Shown here one piece after another: positions 33,736 through 44,310 of a DNA stretch of 64,000 nucleotides. Position 1 is the first letter of the stretch, and each line of letters opens with the position of its first letter. This DNA is from Conchocele bisecta (Eukaryota; Mollusca; Bivalvia; Lucinida; Thyasiridae), in assembly GCA_029237695.1 (NCBI GenBank), contig CM055265.1:76903566-76967565 (forward strand), written 5' to 3'. Made by a program: the position numbers and the translations under genes. The notes below the pieces were generated by a model, which did not search any database, had not been told where the DNA came from, and saw nothing but the letters and a program-made list of their open reading frames with translations.

Positions 33736-33884
33736 ACTGACTTACGACATACTGTATTAAATGCGCCGAGTGGCCGAAGTTTAGTTATTTATCTATCTGA
33801 GACTGGCATATAGCATAATTCCTGTTACGGAGAGGGGATTGTTGTAGAGGAGGTCTATCCTAGAGATGGTTTATGGAACGCCAA

Positions 33885-34050
33885 ATCTACATAAACTCAA
33901 ATAATTAAAGCTAGCTCTGAATAATAATTAGAGTTAGCATTACATATTTAGAGCCAGCTCCAAATCATTTGAAGAGCTCTCTAAATCATTTGGAGTTAGC
34001 TCTAAATATTTAGAGCTAGCAATAATTATTTTAGTTTAGGTACATTTTTA
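33885..34050. repeat. GAGCTAGCTC-type short repeats
   Basis: Alternating copies of TTAGAGCTAGCTCTAAAT-like words in both orientations, just before the first visible BPI exon. Likely a small palindromic repeat element. Confidence 0.5.
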
Positions 34051-34088
34051 CGTTCCATAGAGTTTTGACAATATGCTCTATATTCCAG

Positions 34089-34156
34089 ACAATGCTGACC
34101 AATGTCAACATCAGTATGGCCAATGAGAAACTGTACGTCAATGTTATTGACCTCGC
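34089..34156 (+). CDS. BPI/LBP-like gene, exon (first one visible)
   Basis: A 68-base exon lies between TATTCCAG and GTAAGT. Only one frame is open: 22 codons with MLTNVNISMANEKLYVNVID, ending with two bases (GC) of an alanine codon completed by the next exon. It belongs to the C-terminal half of a bactericidal permeability-increasing/LPS-binding protein, a secreted innate immunity protein that binds bacterial lipopolysaccharide. The link rests on phase agreement with the downstream exons and the fit of a beta-strand-like segment before the hallmark GFPLP region. Upstream exons were not found. Confidence 0.65.
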
Positions 34157-34305
34157 GTAAGTACACTGTGTGGTTCTGACAGGAGAAATGGGGCTTATGC
34201 CATGTGTGGCCAGTCGGGCTCTATATGTGGCTGTGACTGGATAATGTGATTAGTGAAATGGGTGACCTAATATGCATCTGCTAACACATACATACCTATA
34301 ACATA

Positions 34306-34497
34306 TACAGTGGTGTCCAGGGTGTCCAATTTAGCGAGGTTCCACTGTAAATCAGGCATATGCCCATTCTAAAATGTATTGGCGTGCTTTGCAATCATAA
34401 ACATACATTAACATCTGAGATAAATGATCAAGACACCCATCAAACATAAGATTACAGAGGTTTCCTTGGTGTCCGGTTTAGAGAGGTTCCATTGTAA
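34306..34497. repeat. Dispersed repeat with CCGGTTTAGAGAGGTTCCA ends
   Basis: It starts TACAGTGGTGTCCAGGGTGT and ends GGTTTAGAGAGGTTCCATTG. Related blocks are at 41659-41879, 47596-47777 and 57093-57310. All begin with TACAGT and end near ACTGTA or ATTGTA, a MITE-like short inverted end. Confidence 0.65.
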
Positions 34498-34824
34498 TAT
34501 ATAGAGCATGGGTCGTCCGTCTGTAAGACTAATAGTTCGCTTAATCTTTATATTAATCATGCACAAATTGTGACAGTGTGCGTTTCTTTTCTCCGGTCCG
34601 TAAATATCGTGTACACACTGCAAGTAAATTATATGTGTAAGAGGATGTACATTTCACGATGAAACACCAACCGCTGTGATCGTTGTTTACAGTCATCGAC
34701 ACTACAGGGTCCAGTAACGAGTTGTACGACAAGTTGTTCAGTATTCGATAAGCTCGTGTTTAGTCAAGGTATTACTGGTTTGTGAGTCTGCCTCTCTACT
34801 GAACATTTTCATTCACAGATTCAA

Positions 34825-35056
34825 CCTGGTGAAATCAAACATACAGTTTTTTGTTGACTGTTTTGTGTATGCGAGGGTGTCCTCTTTCAGAATCAGCAGG
34901 GTGGACCTCGGTTACCCTTGAGCATTTTGGGAAATTCAAGATGGCGTCCAAGATGGCCGCCATTTTATTAGATCGGCAATAACTTCCCTCATATTAAACA
35001 TAGGATGATAATTCTGGTGTCTAGGCTTATGTTTTAGGGGTCAAGGAATCCATTGA
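34825..35056 (+). repeat. Left terminal inverted repeat
   Basis: Pairs with the reverse complement of 39116-39346. The inner about 155 bp are close matches (CTTGAGCATTTTG, AAGATGGCGTCCAAGATG, GGATGATAATT, GTCAAGGAATCCATT); the outer about 80 bp are more diverged (GTTTTTTNTTGA, TGTTTTGTGTA, GGTGTCC, CTTTCA). Confidence 0.75.
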
Positions 35057-35680
35057 AACCTTGTATAAGGTTGATCAGAGATTACATCATGGAAAATCCA
35101 ATATGACCGTCAATAATGGCCGCCATTTCATGTTTTTGGCAATATTTCCTTCATATGAAACAGAGCATGATAATTAAGGTGTCTAGACATATGTTTTCTG
35201 GGTCAATGAATCCACTGAAGCCAGTTATAGGGTTGTTTACGGGATCAACTTATAGTAAATTCAATATGGCCGCCAATAATGACTGAGTTTTTATTAATTT
35301 GCCATTGCATCATTGGGTGCATTAACTCAAGCACTCCATTTCAACAAAATGATCATATGCTGAGAAAGTCAGCATAGCTTATTGTATACAAATGGTAACC
35401 ATCTTGGCTGTATTTATAATGTAATCCCAGATCTAAATATGTTGAATTAATTGGTTGATCGCCAAACTCCAATAGATACCACAATTATTGTGCAATATTT
35501 AATTCATATGAAACAAGTTAGCCAAAAATATGATATAGAGGCCGTTACTGGCGGTCATATTGAATTTCCTACGATGTGAGCTAAACAGAAACAACCTTAT
35601 AAATGGTTTCAATGGATTCATTGACCCCAAATACCTATGACTAGGCACCAAATGTATCATTCTATGTTTAATATGAAGGT
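35057..35680. repeat. Subterminal repeats of the nuclease transposon
   Basis: Two further diverged copies of the inner inverted repeat follow in direct orientation (with CAATATGACCGTCAATAATGG and CAATATGGCCGCCAATAATG). One copy in opposite orientation (35560-35680) ends in ATCATTCTATGTTTAATATG. Confidence 0.65.
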
Positions 35681-35682
35681 TT

Positions 35683-38290
35683 GTGTTATTCACATGTGAC
35701 TTACAACTGTACAAAGTAGCTTTATATGTGAAATGGGCCTATCCGGATCGGTTCGCAGATGTCATTCCTCACCTTGGAGGAATGCATTCGTTGATGAGTT
35801 TCATAGGCTGCATTGGAACACTAATGGAGAACAGTGGGTTATCGGATATTCTGAGTGATGTCTTTGGAGGTGTAGCAAAAATGTTAACTTGGAAAAAGTT
35901 TCCTCAGAACATTCGAGCATTACGTATGATTACAGAGGAAATACTCAGAGGAGTTGTTGATGATCCCATACTCGCGTCAAAAGAAGATTTGATGAAGGTT
36001 CTGGAAGACATAGCCGAAAATAGCAAGACTGCCAAGCGGTGGGTCGACATGTTGGTTAAATCAATGTTCATAATCATGATGTTTGTAAGGACGGAATGAG
36101 AGGGTGACTGGCCGCTGTATCTATAAGCATTTCGAGAAATGATTCCGTACTTCTTTGCGTCTGGACATGTGCACTATGTTATATACGGTATGTTTTACCT
36201 ACGGTCCATGGAGGTGCTTCCAGGAGAGAATCTGGCTCGGTTCATGAAGGGAGAACACGTCACGAGACACCAGCGTGGACTGTGGAATGTCATCTGGAGC
36301 GACATGTTTATAGAGACAACCTTCATGCGCTATGGTCATGCTCCGGGTGGCATAATTGGTATAGCACTGAAACCGGAGACCCTGAAAACGTGGGCATTGA
36401 GTGTCCATGCTTGCAGTCGTTTGCAGGCTGATATGGATGACAGCATTGAAAGCAGCAGTGCATTTGTTGACAAACACAAGGAAGAAGGGAAGTCTCGAAT
36501 AGCCGATGACAAAAGAGACAGAGAAGCCATCAGGGCAAAACTCGAGAAATGCATCGATCCACTCGATCCAGAGAAACACCCAGATGATATGATAAACATT
36601 GTGACGGGAGAACAAGGAACCACGGCAGTCAATGTCCAGGATGCGGTTGGAATAGAAATGGATCAAATGAACGACTTTGCTCAGAAATTACCAGACGGCT
36701 TACACGAAACCATTCACAAAAAAGTGACCACCATGGTAATAACAAAGAAACATGTCAATTTTGGAGACACTAAAGTGTATCACACGAATGTCATTTACAC
36801 TAGAGTCATAGGGCTTCAGGTTAGTGGTCGCGAAGTTAATATCAAGAGTGTCCTTTCACATGAATTAGCCCCAGTGCCAACATTAATGTTCGAGTCGACG
36901 GGAGAAATGAGAGCAGCTACATAGAAATCTTTGTTGAAAAGGCAGCTTCAGATTGAGGTATCTGGGAGAACATCCAGTAACATTTCCATCTGCATCATTG
37001 ATGGGTCGGTCCTATTTTTGGGTTATCCCTTGGCCAGCAGATGGCACAGTGAATGACTATGCAACGGACATGGAGCATGCCATTGTAAAGAGATTGGAAA
37101 CGGGAGACCTAATATGCATCTGCTAACACATACATACCTAGTATTCGATCGGTACCGTGATTATAGTACAATGAGTGTAACGCAAAGCGCCAGGGCTACT
37201 TCAGCAAGCCGAGTCCACCAGCTACAAATGAATAGCATGTTACCACCACAGAAAATAGTACTGACAGTGTCTGACAATAAGAAACAGTTGATAGGTCATG
37301 TTGTGAACCTTCTAACCGAGGATAAGTCATTCCATGAACATACTAGTAGCCATAAGTTTGTTTTGATTGGCTGCCCCAATTGAGATCAGCAATGGGGGTG
37401 TAATAATAACAAGAACAGATCTAGCGACAACACATGAAGAAGCAGACAATATCATTGTTCAACAGGCAATGACATGTGCCCGAACCAATGAGCGAAGTGA
37501 AATAAGAGTTGTCTCGGATGACACAGATGTCTTTGTACTTCCTCTGCATTACTACCTCTCTGCAAATATTAAAACTCATATTACTATGGAATCGCCAATC
37601 AAAGAAAGAACAGATATTGACATTGGGAAAACAGTAGAGAAACACGTGTGTATAGTTAGTGAATCTTGCCAGCCCACGCACTTACTGGGACTGGGTGTGA
37701 CACTGTAGCATGCTGCTATGGGATAGGCAATGGAACTGCTCTTAAGGTATTGCGTGCTGGATCACACTCCCTGTCGCTCCTTGGTGTGATGGACACTTCT
37801 ATGTAAAGTGTGGGTGCAGGCAACAGCATATGTGTCAGCTTGTTATGGACAACTGTCTAGCGAGTCCATGTCTGAAGCACGTTGGAAGGTATGGGCATCC
37901 AAAACCGGACATGCCTCCTCATCACCGCAAAAACAGTTCAGTCTCCCTCCAACCAATGAGGCATTTGCAGAGAATGTTAAACGGGCCCATCATAAAGTCA
38001 TTGTCTGGCGTTCACTAGATGACAACAATCCTCCTGAACTGGATCCGGAAAGGTATGGCTGGACAAAGGACACAACAATGAAACACTCCAACCAACATCT
38101 CTTTCATTTAACACAGAACTCGCTCCGGAGTCTTATCATGCATCTTATCAGGTGTGGGTGCAAGAGTGGCACCCATGTAGTACTCGTGCTTGTAGATGTA
38201 CTGGAGATAACTTGAAGTGCACGGTGTTTTGTACCTATAACAATACAGGCTGCTGCCAGAAAGTAACAGCTTAGTTTCTTTTCCGGAAAT
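35683..38290 (+). pseudogene. FEN1/PIN-like nuclease-type transposon protein, broken
   Basis: Pieces in order: 35683-36099 (GGMHSLMSFIGCIGTLMENSG); after TGA 36097 and TAA 36124 in the same frame, 36139-36924 (MIPYFFASGHVHY, YLRSMEVLP, GLWNVIWSDMFIE); a stretch with IIDGS (37000); 37114-37383 (VFDRYRDYS); 37367-37708 (THEEADN, VVSDDTDVFVL); GCDTVACCYGIGNGTA (about 37700-37740, other frame); 37808-38215; and a Cys-rich end (CRCTGDNLKCTVFC). Acidic motifs IDG, EEAD, DDTDV and GCD...GIG follow the order seen in FEN1/XPG nucleases. It matches a widespread uncharacterised family in corals, molluscs and aphids. At least five breaks; not functional. Its role in transposition is inferred from the inverted repeats. 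Confidence 0.75.
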
Positions 38291-38989
38291 CATGGAACTA
38301 TTGTGTGTAGGAAGACTGGCTTCAAGTTTATAAAACTATTTTTCAAATCTCGATTTCAGACTCAAGCTTATGATTGTCTTATGTTGTATAACCTTGTTGC
38401 CAGGTTTAATTGAATTGTTATAGCTAGCCACTCAGTCATTGTTTTGTAAGTGTTGTACATTGTATATAACTATATTGCAAGGGATTTAGCAACCATATTA
38501 CTTAGCCCATCATTATGATATATTGAATAGGTAGGTAGACACATGACGCATCAAACTTGTTAGGTGATCTCACATCGGTTGTAGTACAAATATTGCTTGT
38601 TGGGTAATTCAACAGCAACCTAGTAATAATATGTTGGCGGCCATCTTGTAAATCAGGAAGAAACCATACTAGCAGTGCTTTGACAAAAGCAGTATTATTG
38701 CATTTGCAACCGGTGTACACTCCGCACATTCTTATCAGCGTCTAAAATGTTTGCTAGTCTGTCTCTCATTGCCTCCAGTTTAAATGCTCATCAGAGTACA
38801 TAAGCTGATCATGATCGAAACAGGTATCAAATGAAATAAGGTTGGTTTTGTCAGAGCATGGTTCATATTGAATAAGAAAAATATGTTATATCTGATCACA
38901 TATAGGCTGATTTTTACACAGATAAAGTTGCTAAAATATATCATTTCATAGTCGAAGCATTAAATTTGTAAATACATGCATGAAGGGGC

Positions 38990-39085
38990 AAGTTGACGGC
39001 ATGTCGCATTATCTTTAGTAGTATAGAGGGAGTCAAAATGATACCACCTAACGGTGGCATCATTTCTCCACCCTCTATACTACTC
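38990..39085. repeat. Hairpin GTAGTATAGAGGG ... CCCTCTATACTAC
   Basis: Two 13-bp arms with an inner ACCACCTAACGGTGG palindrome, inside the nuclease transposon just before its right inverted repeat. Confidence 0.6.
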
Positions 39086-39115
39086 CACCACCCCCAAAAA
39101 ATCAAAAAAATAGTT

Positions 39116-39346
39116 CAAATGGATTCCTTGACTCCTAAAACCTATGTCTAGACACCAAAATTATCATCCTGTGTTGAATATGAACGGAGTTATAGCCGAA
39201 AGCATGAAATGACGGTCATCTTGGACGCCATCTTGGATTTCTCAAAATGCTCAAGGGTGACCGAAGTCCATCCGGCAGATTATGAAAGTGGACACCATTG
39301 TCTACACAAAACAATCAATAAAAAAACTATATACAACATTTCCAGG
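39116..39346 (-). repeat. Right terminal inverted repeat, ends in a splice acceptor
   Basis: Inverse of 34825-35056. Its last bases ACATTTCCAG|G act as the acceptor for the BPI-like exon starting at 39346. Confidence 0.75.
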
Positions 39347-39385
39347 TTCGACTTTGCCTCTGCCGGACAAATAGAACAGATTAAA
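39346..39385 (+). CDS. BPI/LBP-like gene, exon with transposon-supplied acceptor
   Basis: A 40-base exon lies between TTTCCAG and GTAAGT. Its first base completes the Ala codon begun at 34155-34156 (GC+G), followed by FDFASAGQIEQIK, ending in phase 0. The first base is the last base of the transposon. Before insertion the exon would have begun after CACAG at 34818 with A instead of G; GCA and GCG both encode Ala, so the protein is unchanged. Confidence 0.7.
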
Positions 39386-39639
39386 GTAAGTTGTGCAAAT
39401 TTATATACAGTCGTATTACATTCTCTGGAGCAACCCTTTATACCATTACATATTTATTTCATCTCTTTTCGTCGTTATTATGTTCGATAAAATATGATAT
39501 TTTCTGCAATGAAGGATCGTAGCTAGTTATCTCCCGTTGAATTTATTTATAGAAATCCGGTCCAAATTGTGTAAAGTATGGCCTTATTACTTGTACAAAG
39601 AGCAAATGTAGCATGATATGTTGTGAAAAGGAGTCAATA

Positions 39640-39855
39640 TAACGGTTTTGACTAGTGTTGATCCAAATCATCCTACATATCTACACAATCTGATCTGGGA
39701 CTACATTATTTGCCAGATTCTTATTTTCACACTTATTAATGTTATTGCAATCAGTGTAGACTCAGATCAGACTGCACAGATGTGCAGTCTCATCTGGGTC
39801 TACTCTGTTTGCAAAACTCAATTTTTGTTCTACTCAGTAAGACATAAACACTGAA
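39640..39855. repeat. Diverged MITE copy
   Basis: Contains GTGTTGATCCAAATCATCC and CAGACTGCACAGATGTGCAG with TCTGGGTCTACTCTGTTTGC, the diverged core of the MITE at 46151-46379. Confidence 0.5.
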
Positions 39856-39970
39856 ATACAGCATAGGACCGGATGTCTATAAATAAATTTGCAAAACTCA
39901 ATTTTTGTTCTACTCAGTAAGACATAAACACTGAAATACAGCATAGGACCGAATGTCTATACATAAATTT
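39811..39970. repeat. 80-bp tandem duplication
   Basis: The unit beginning GCAAAACTCAATTTTTGTTC and ending ATAAATTT occurs at 39811-39890 and 39891-39970 with two or three differences. Intronic. Confidence 0.85.
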
Positions 39971-40419
39971 GCAAAGGGAAATAACTAGCTACGACCCTCA
40001 TTTGAATATTCCAGAAAGTAATCCAAACAGTAATTGGCACTATTATCTATCGAAATACCCAGACACTTTCTGAACGGCCCTCATTCAATTAACTTCGGAA
40101 TTTTAGCTTTTGGATTATGATATTTGTTTTTTATCACCACATGGTTACTAACAAGGTCACTTTAAATGTTGTGATATCAGAGGTAATTGCTTTTAAGTGA
40201 TATGGTGAGAAATTATACTTAATTATTTTGCACAGTTTTTGAGATGTGACAATTTAAATGGTGGGGTCAATTTTTGATCCACCCGATATATGATATGTCA
40301 GACCGTCTGCTGGTCAGAGTTTAAACTGTATGTGGTTACGAACACTCCGCTAAACCCAGTATACGTGTACGCATACTGTCATATTGTGTCAAGCACATAT
40401 TGTCCATATTTGTTTTCAG

Positions 40420-40483
40420 GCTGCCGTCCTAGACTTTGTTATTAATGCGGCCTTACATGATGTTCTGGTGAAAAAGCTCAATG
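40420..40483 (+). CDS. BPI/LBP-like gene, exon
   Basis: A 64-base exon between TTGTTTTCAG and GTAAGA starts in phase 0: AAVLDFVINAALHDVLVKKL plus one Asn, and ends with one base of the next codon. It corresponds to the long amphipathic helix before GFPLP in the C-terminal barrel of BPI-family proteins, which lines a lipid-binding pocket. Confidence 0.75.
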
Positions 40484-40559
40484 GTAAGACGACTATAAGA
40501 AACATCTGAAGTCTATTTCACGTTCAAATTTGTCGACTAACTGACGTTCGTGAAAGTGA

Positions 40560-40735
40560 CTGTGACTGGAGAAATTTGCGGCCAGTGTAGATCCAGATCA
40601 GCCTGTGCATCCGCACAGTCTGATCAGGATCTGCACTGTTCGCCATTCCATCAATGAATCACTCGTCATGCTTCTAACAAGCAATGCATCAGCAACTAAA
40701 CTGGTCGCAAATCCTACAACTAGGCTACTGGCATC
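40560..40735. repeat. MITE copy, one end
   Basis: CTGTGACTGGAGAAATTTGC, GCCAGTGTAGATCCAGATCA and CACAGTCTGATCAGGATCTG match the MITE at 46151-46379. Intronic. Confidence 0.65.
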
Positions 40736-41532
40736 GTGTCGACACAATCGGACATGTGGCATTTGTGTTTCAATATGGGTAGAACACGCCGGTGGTTTGA
40801 TTAAGGAGTTCCACTATATGTTCCCTATGCAAACCTTTAATGTGTCACAGAATCAGGATACTGTCTTTCAGCACTGAACGTGATGTGCTACACGAAACCT
40901 TGACAGTGCACAACCAACTGACCTTGTATTATAGTTTGGTACTGATTGCACAACGGTTCTTAAACTCATCAGACCATGATTTTTGTCATGCCCGCTTGCG
41001 GACATATAGTCGGCCCATTGGAGTACGTACGTGCATCCGGGATAAGGTTTGTGGTTAAAGTATTCAAAGCCTTGGCGGGCGCGACATGCGAGCCGCGGCC
41101 ATCTAGTTTTAAGAATCGGCTTGTTTTCCGTCATTTTGTCGCACTTCATGGGGCAACGTTATTGATAACGTCGTGTAAATTAATGACACAAAACACACTT
41201 TAACCAGTCAACAACATTGAGCTACGTCACGTGGAGCTAATCTAACGATTTTGGATATAAACGCAATATATTGAATGGATGTTTCCATTATAAGTTTATG
41301 AAAGGTGTAAATAGAGAATAGTACTATAGAATAATACTATTCTACTTATCCCGTTAACACCTACAAATGGCTTTAAAATGCAAAAAAAAAAATAACCCCA
41401 GCCACCGCACATATTCCTACGTAGTGATTAGGTCGTATTGACAGGATATCAAAACTGTTTCACGGCACCGTGTTTCACGGCACATAAGCACTGTGTTGAC
41501 GGGATAAATACTGGCATGTGGGTATTTTTTAG

Positions 41533-41609
41533 ACCTGGGCAATAAAGGGTTTCCGCTACCTGTGACTGGTGATGTCCGCTTTGTGAACACTACGCTCAAG
41601 CTCATGCAG
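41533..41609 (+). CDS. BPI/LBP-like gene, GFPLP exon
   Basis: A 77-base exon between ATTTTTTAG and GTAAAT. AC completes an Asp codon with the G of the previous exon, then LGNKGFPLPVTGDVRFVNTT and LKLMQ. GFPLP followed by a hydrophobic strand is the hallmark of the C-terminal end of BPI/LBP proteins. It ends in phase 0, matching all three copies of the terminal exon. Confidence 0.85.
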
Positions 41610-41658
41610 GTAAATATTCTGGAAATCCCCTGTTACAGTTTATAGCCATTTGTCACTA

Positions 41659-41879
41659 TACAGTAGAACCTCTCTAAAGCGGACACCATGGGATGGCCCC
41701 AGGGTGTCCGGTTTGTAGAGGTTCCACGGTAAAACAGACATATTACTAGTTCTAGACCAGCGTGGGTGGTTTGTGATCATGAAGAGATATTATCATTGAA
41801 GGTAACTGGCAATGAAACATATCAAAATGAAGCACAAATAACTTGTCTGTGTGTCCGGTTTAGAGAGGTTCGACTGTAC
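41659..41879. repeat. TACAGT...GTGTCCGG dispersed repeat
   Basis: TACAGTAGAACCTCTCTAAA at the left, GTGTCCGGTTTGTAGAGGTT in the middle and GTCCGGTTTAGAGAGGTTCG at the right end; same family as 34306-34497. Confidence 0.65.
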
Positions 41880-42890
41880 AGTGTTTACGTTTGAGGGACT
41901 TCTTTCAAATTCATACACCGGGAATGTTACCAGTAACTGATTTCACAAAATTGCAAAGTATACTTATCTTGCTAAGTACACATTGAGTGAGAAATCTTCA
42001 ATTTAAGGTGACATTTATTATTTTTTATTATACTGAATTTATTACATTATCACAGCCGTTGTGGCTGTGATAATGTAATAATTTCAGTATAATAATTTTG
42101 CACACTTTTAATCATCAAATATATGGTGTCGTTAGTTCTATATGAAATAATGCTTTTCGGGAAAAATAAATGAATACTTCCTCAAAGTACTCTCTGCTAG
42201 ATAAGTATGCTTAGCAATTTTGGTGAAATCGGCTACTGGATGTTGTATTTAGGGAAAGACCATTGTACATCAACTATGCTACCAGTACAACATGTTTTTG
42301 TGTTTTTCAATCAAAAACTTATATTATCATTAGATATAAATTATATATATTGTGAAATAGATCCAATATAAAGGTCAATACCGGTAGTTTTCTTTAAATG
42401 ATACAATTCATATGATGAAATGAATGCTGAAAATCATATGCACAAATAACATATAATTAAAATGTTGCAACGATTTAAAATTATATTATCTAATCTTTGG
42501 ACAACAAACTGGTGTAAAATCAATTACAAAACTAGTGACAAAATGACAAAAGAAAATCACAATGAAAAGAAAAAAAACAACAACACATTTTCCAAGCTAA
42601 CTACCTACCTCGCGGGCTGTGCAACAGTGAGTATGTTAAACCTTTCACTCCTAAGTAACTGGAATGGATTTTGATATGTTAATATTGCAACCAATCCAAT
42701 CGTCAAAACATGGTTTTCAGACTTGTCAATTTATGAAAAGGGGGTATGTTTGTTCTCAGAAATATGAAAACTACATTGACTTTCAAAAGTGCAGATCGTT
42801 ACGAGCCGGCTTATCTGGATCGGCACTGTTTGCATAAACCGTTATATCGGGTTTTCGTGTTTCAAATGGTTAATGTTGACTTCATTGCAG

Positions 42891-43100
42891 AATGCGCTCT
42901 TCATTGCCACGGACCTGAGCTATTCGCCCGGAGGTTTCCAGCAGAACGAAACCGAAGTAGACAGTGGAAATGATTCTAAAATGCTGTCAAAACATGTTTT
43001 TGTTTGTGTTATTTTTTCATTGTATACGCAATATAATCGATATGTTGATAAGAAATCTGCTACCAGAAAACTTCACACTCAAGTGTACTTACCTGCGTGA
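42891..43100 (+). CDS. BPI/LBP-like terminal exon, copy 1
   Basis: After the acceptor CTTCATTGCAG the frame reads NALFIATDLSYSPGGFQQNE and on, the strand that closes BPI/LBP C-terminal domains (IATDxSY). One A is missing near 43040 compared with copies 2 and 3, so the frame runs on to TGA 43098-43100 instead of ending after NRIC. AATAAA lies at 43278. As the nearest copy it is the default last exon, with a changed C-terminus. Confidence 0.75.
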   Translation, partial: NALFIATDLSYSPGGFQQNETEVDSGNDSKMLSKHVFVCVIFSLYTQYNRYVDKKSATRKLHTQVYLPA

Positions 43101-43630
43101 TCTGTCAGTGTGGACGAGTGTTTGTTTGACTTGTTGTGTTATGTAACCTGCTACCAGAAAATTACAAACTTCACATTCTAAGTGTAGCATTCAGATGTAT
43201 GGGTGTATTTTTGTTCTTTTCGCAATATAATACATATTGCGATATTTGATCTGATACCAAAAATCTAAAAATTACACAATAAATTGCAACTGTTGGTGTG
43301 TGGATATGTTTTTGGACTGTTTATACAATACAAATCAATGTAATGTTAGTATATGTGATCCGCAATATGAAAACTAGAAATTGCACAACCAACTGAGCTT
43401 GTGTTTCGGGGCTTTATATGCATGCAATACAGCTACTGTTGTAATATATGACACGCTACCCGAAAATTACAAACTCCACAATCAAGTATATCTGTGATGT
43501 ATGGATGTTTTTTTACATTTTGCAATATAACCAGAATACCAGAAACTAACAACTGAACAATTCAATGTAACTTGTGATATGTGGATGTGTTTTTGGACTT
43601 TATATTTAACTAACTAACGTTGTGATATAT

Positions 43631-43852
43631 GGCTGTGATTGGAGAAATTGAGCTTATGGAACTTTTTACCAGTGTAGATCCTGATCAAATAACACACTCG
43701 TGTAACCTGATAACTATCTGTAGTGCTTGTTGGAAGCATGCCAAGTGGTTCATTGATGGAATGGCGAGCAGTGCAGATCCTGATCAGACTGAGCGGATGC
43801 ACAGGCTGATCTGGATCTACACTGGTCGCAGAACCCATAAATCCCATTTCTG
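43631..43852. repeat. MITE, right end cut (copy 1)
   Basis: Same as 46151-46379 but lacking the last bases (TCCAGTCACAG); instead the next tandem copy starts. A sister copy is at 44892-45113. Confidence 0.75.
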
Positions 43853-44151
43853 CCAAGCTAACTACCTACCTTGCGGGCTGGGCAACAGTGAGTATGTTAA
43901 ACCTTTCACTCCTAAGTAACTGGAATGGATTTTGATATGTTAATATTGCAACCAATCCAATCGTCAAAACATTGTTTTCAGTCTAGTCAATTTATGAAAA
44001 GGGGGTATTTTTGTTCTCAGAAATATGAAAACTACATTGACTTTCAAAAGTGCAGATCGTTACGAGCCGGCTTATCTGGATCTGCACTGTTTGCATAAAC
44101 CGTTATATCGGGTTTTCGTGTTTCAAATGGTTAATGTTGACTTCATTGCAG

Positions 44152-44310
44152 AATGCGCTCTTCATTGCCACGGACCTAAGCTATTCGCCCGGAGGTTTCC
44201 AGCAGAACGAAACCGAAGTAGACAGTGGAAATGATTCTAAAATGCTGTCAAAACATGTTTTTGTTTGTGTTATTTTTTCATTGTATACGCAATATAATCG
44301 AATATGTTGA
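44152..44310 (+). CDS. BPI/LBP-like terminal exon, copy 2
   Basis: Same acceptor and frame as copy 1. Differences in the shared part are silent (CTG to CTA in DLSY). The frame ends NRIC-stop at 44308-44310. AATAAA is near 44540. It could serve as an alternative terminal exon. Confidence 0.7.
   Translation, partial: NALFIATDLSYSPGGFQQNETEVDSGNDSKMLSKHVFVCVIFSLYTQYNRIC

Larger units (their letters stand above)
34825..39346 (+). mobile_element. DNA transposon with nuclease-like gene, inside BPI-like gene
   Basis: Ends are CCTGG(TG)AAAT at left and ATTTCCAGG at right, with diverged inverted repeats of about 230 bp (34825-35056 and 39116-39346). Flanks TTCAA (34820-34824) and TTCGA (39347-39351) look like a 5-bp target duplication with one change. 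The left flank CACAG|A and right end CCAG|G are both usable splice acceptors at the same exon border. The element carries one broken gene and several subterminal repeats. The superfamily is not recognised. Confidence 0.75.

Noticed and set aside
36199..36666. 155-codon minus-strand frame opposite the nuclease gene
   Set aside because: Shadow of the plus-strand gene, which has clear family motifs.
39205..39345. Coding frame PADYESGHHCLHKT before the BPI exon
   Set aside because: It lies in the right inverted repeat of the transposon; the exon starts at the CCAG acceptor at 39345. The frame is accidental.
42746..43146. Other overlapping frames in the triplicated segment as separate genes
   Set aside because: They begin in intron or MITE sequence and recur only because the segment is repeated; only the frame after the CATTGCAG acceptor fits the BPI gene.
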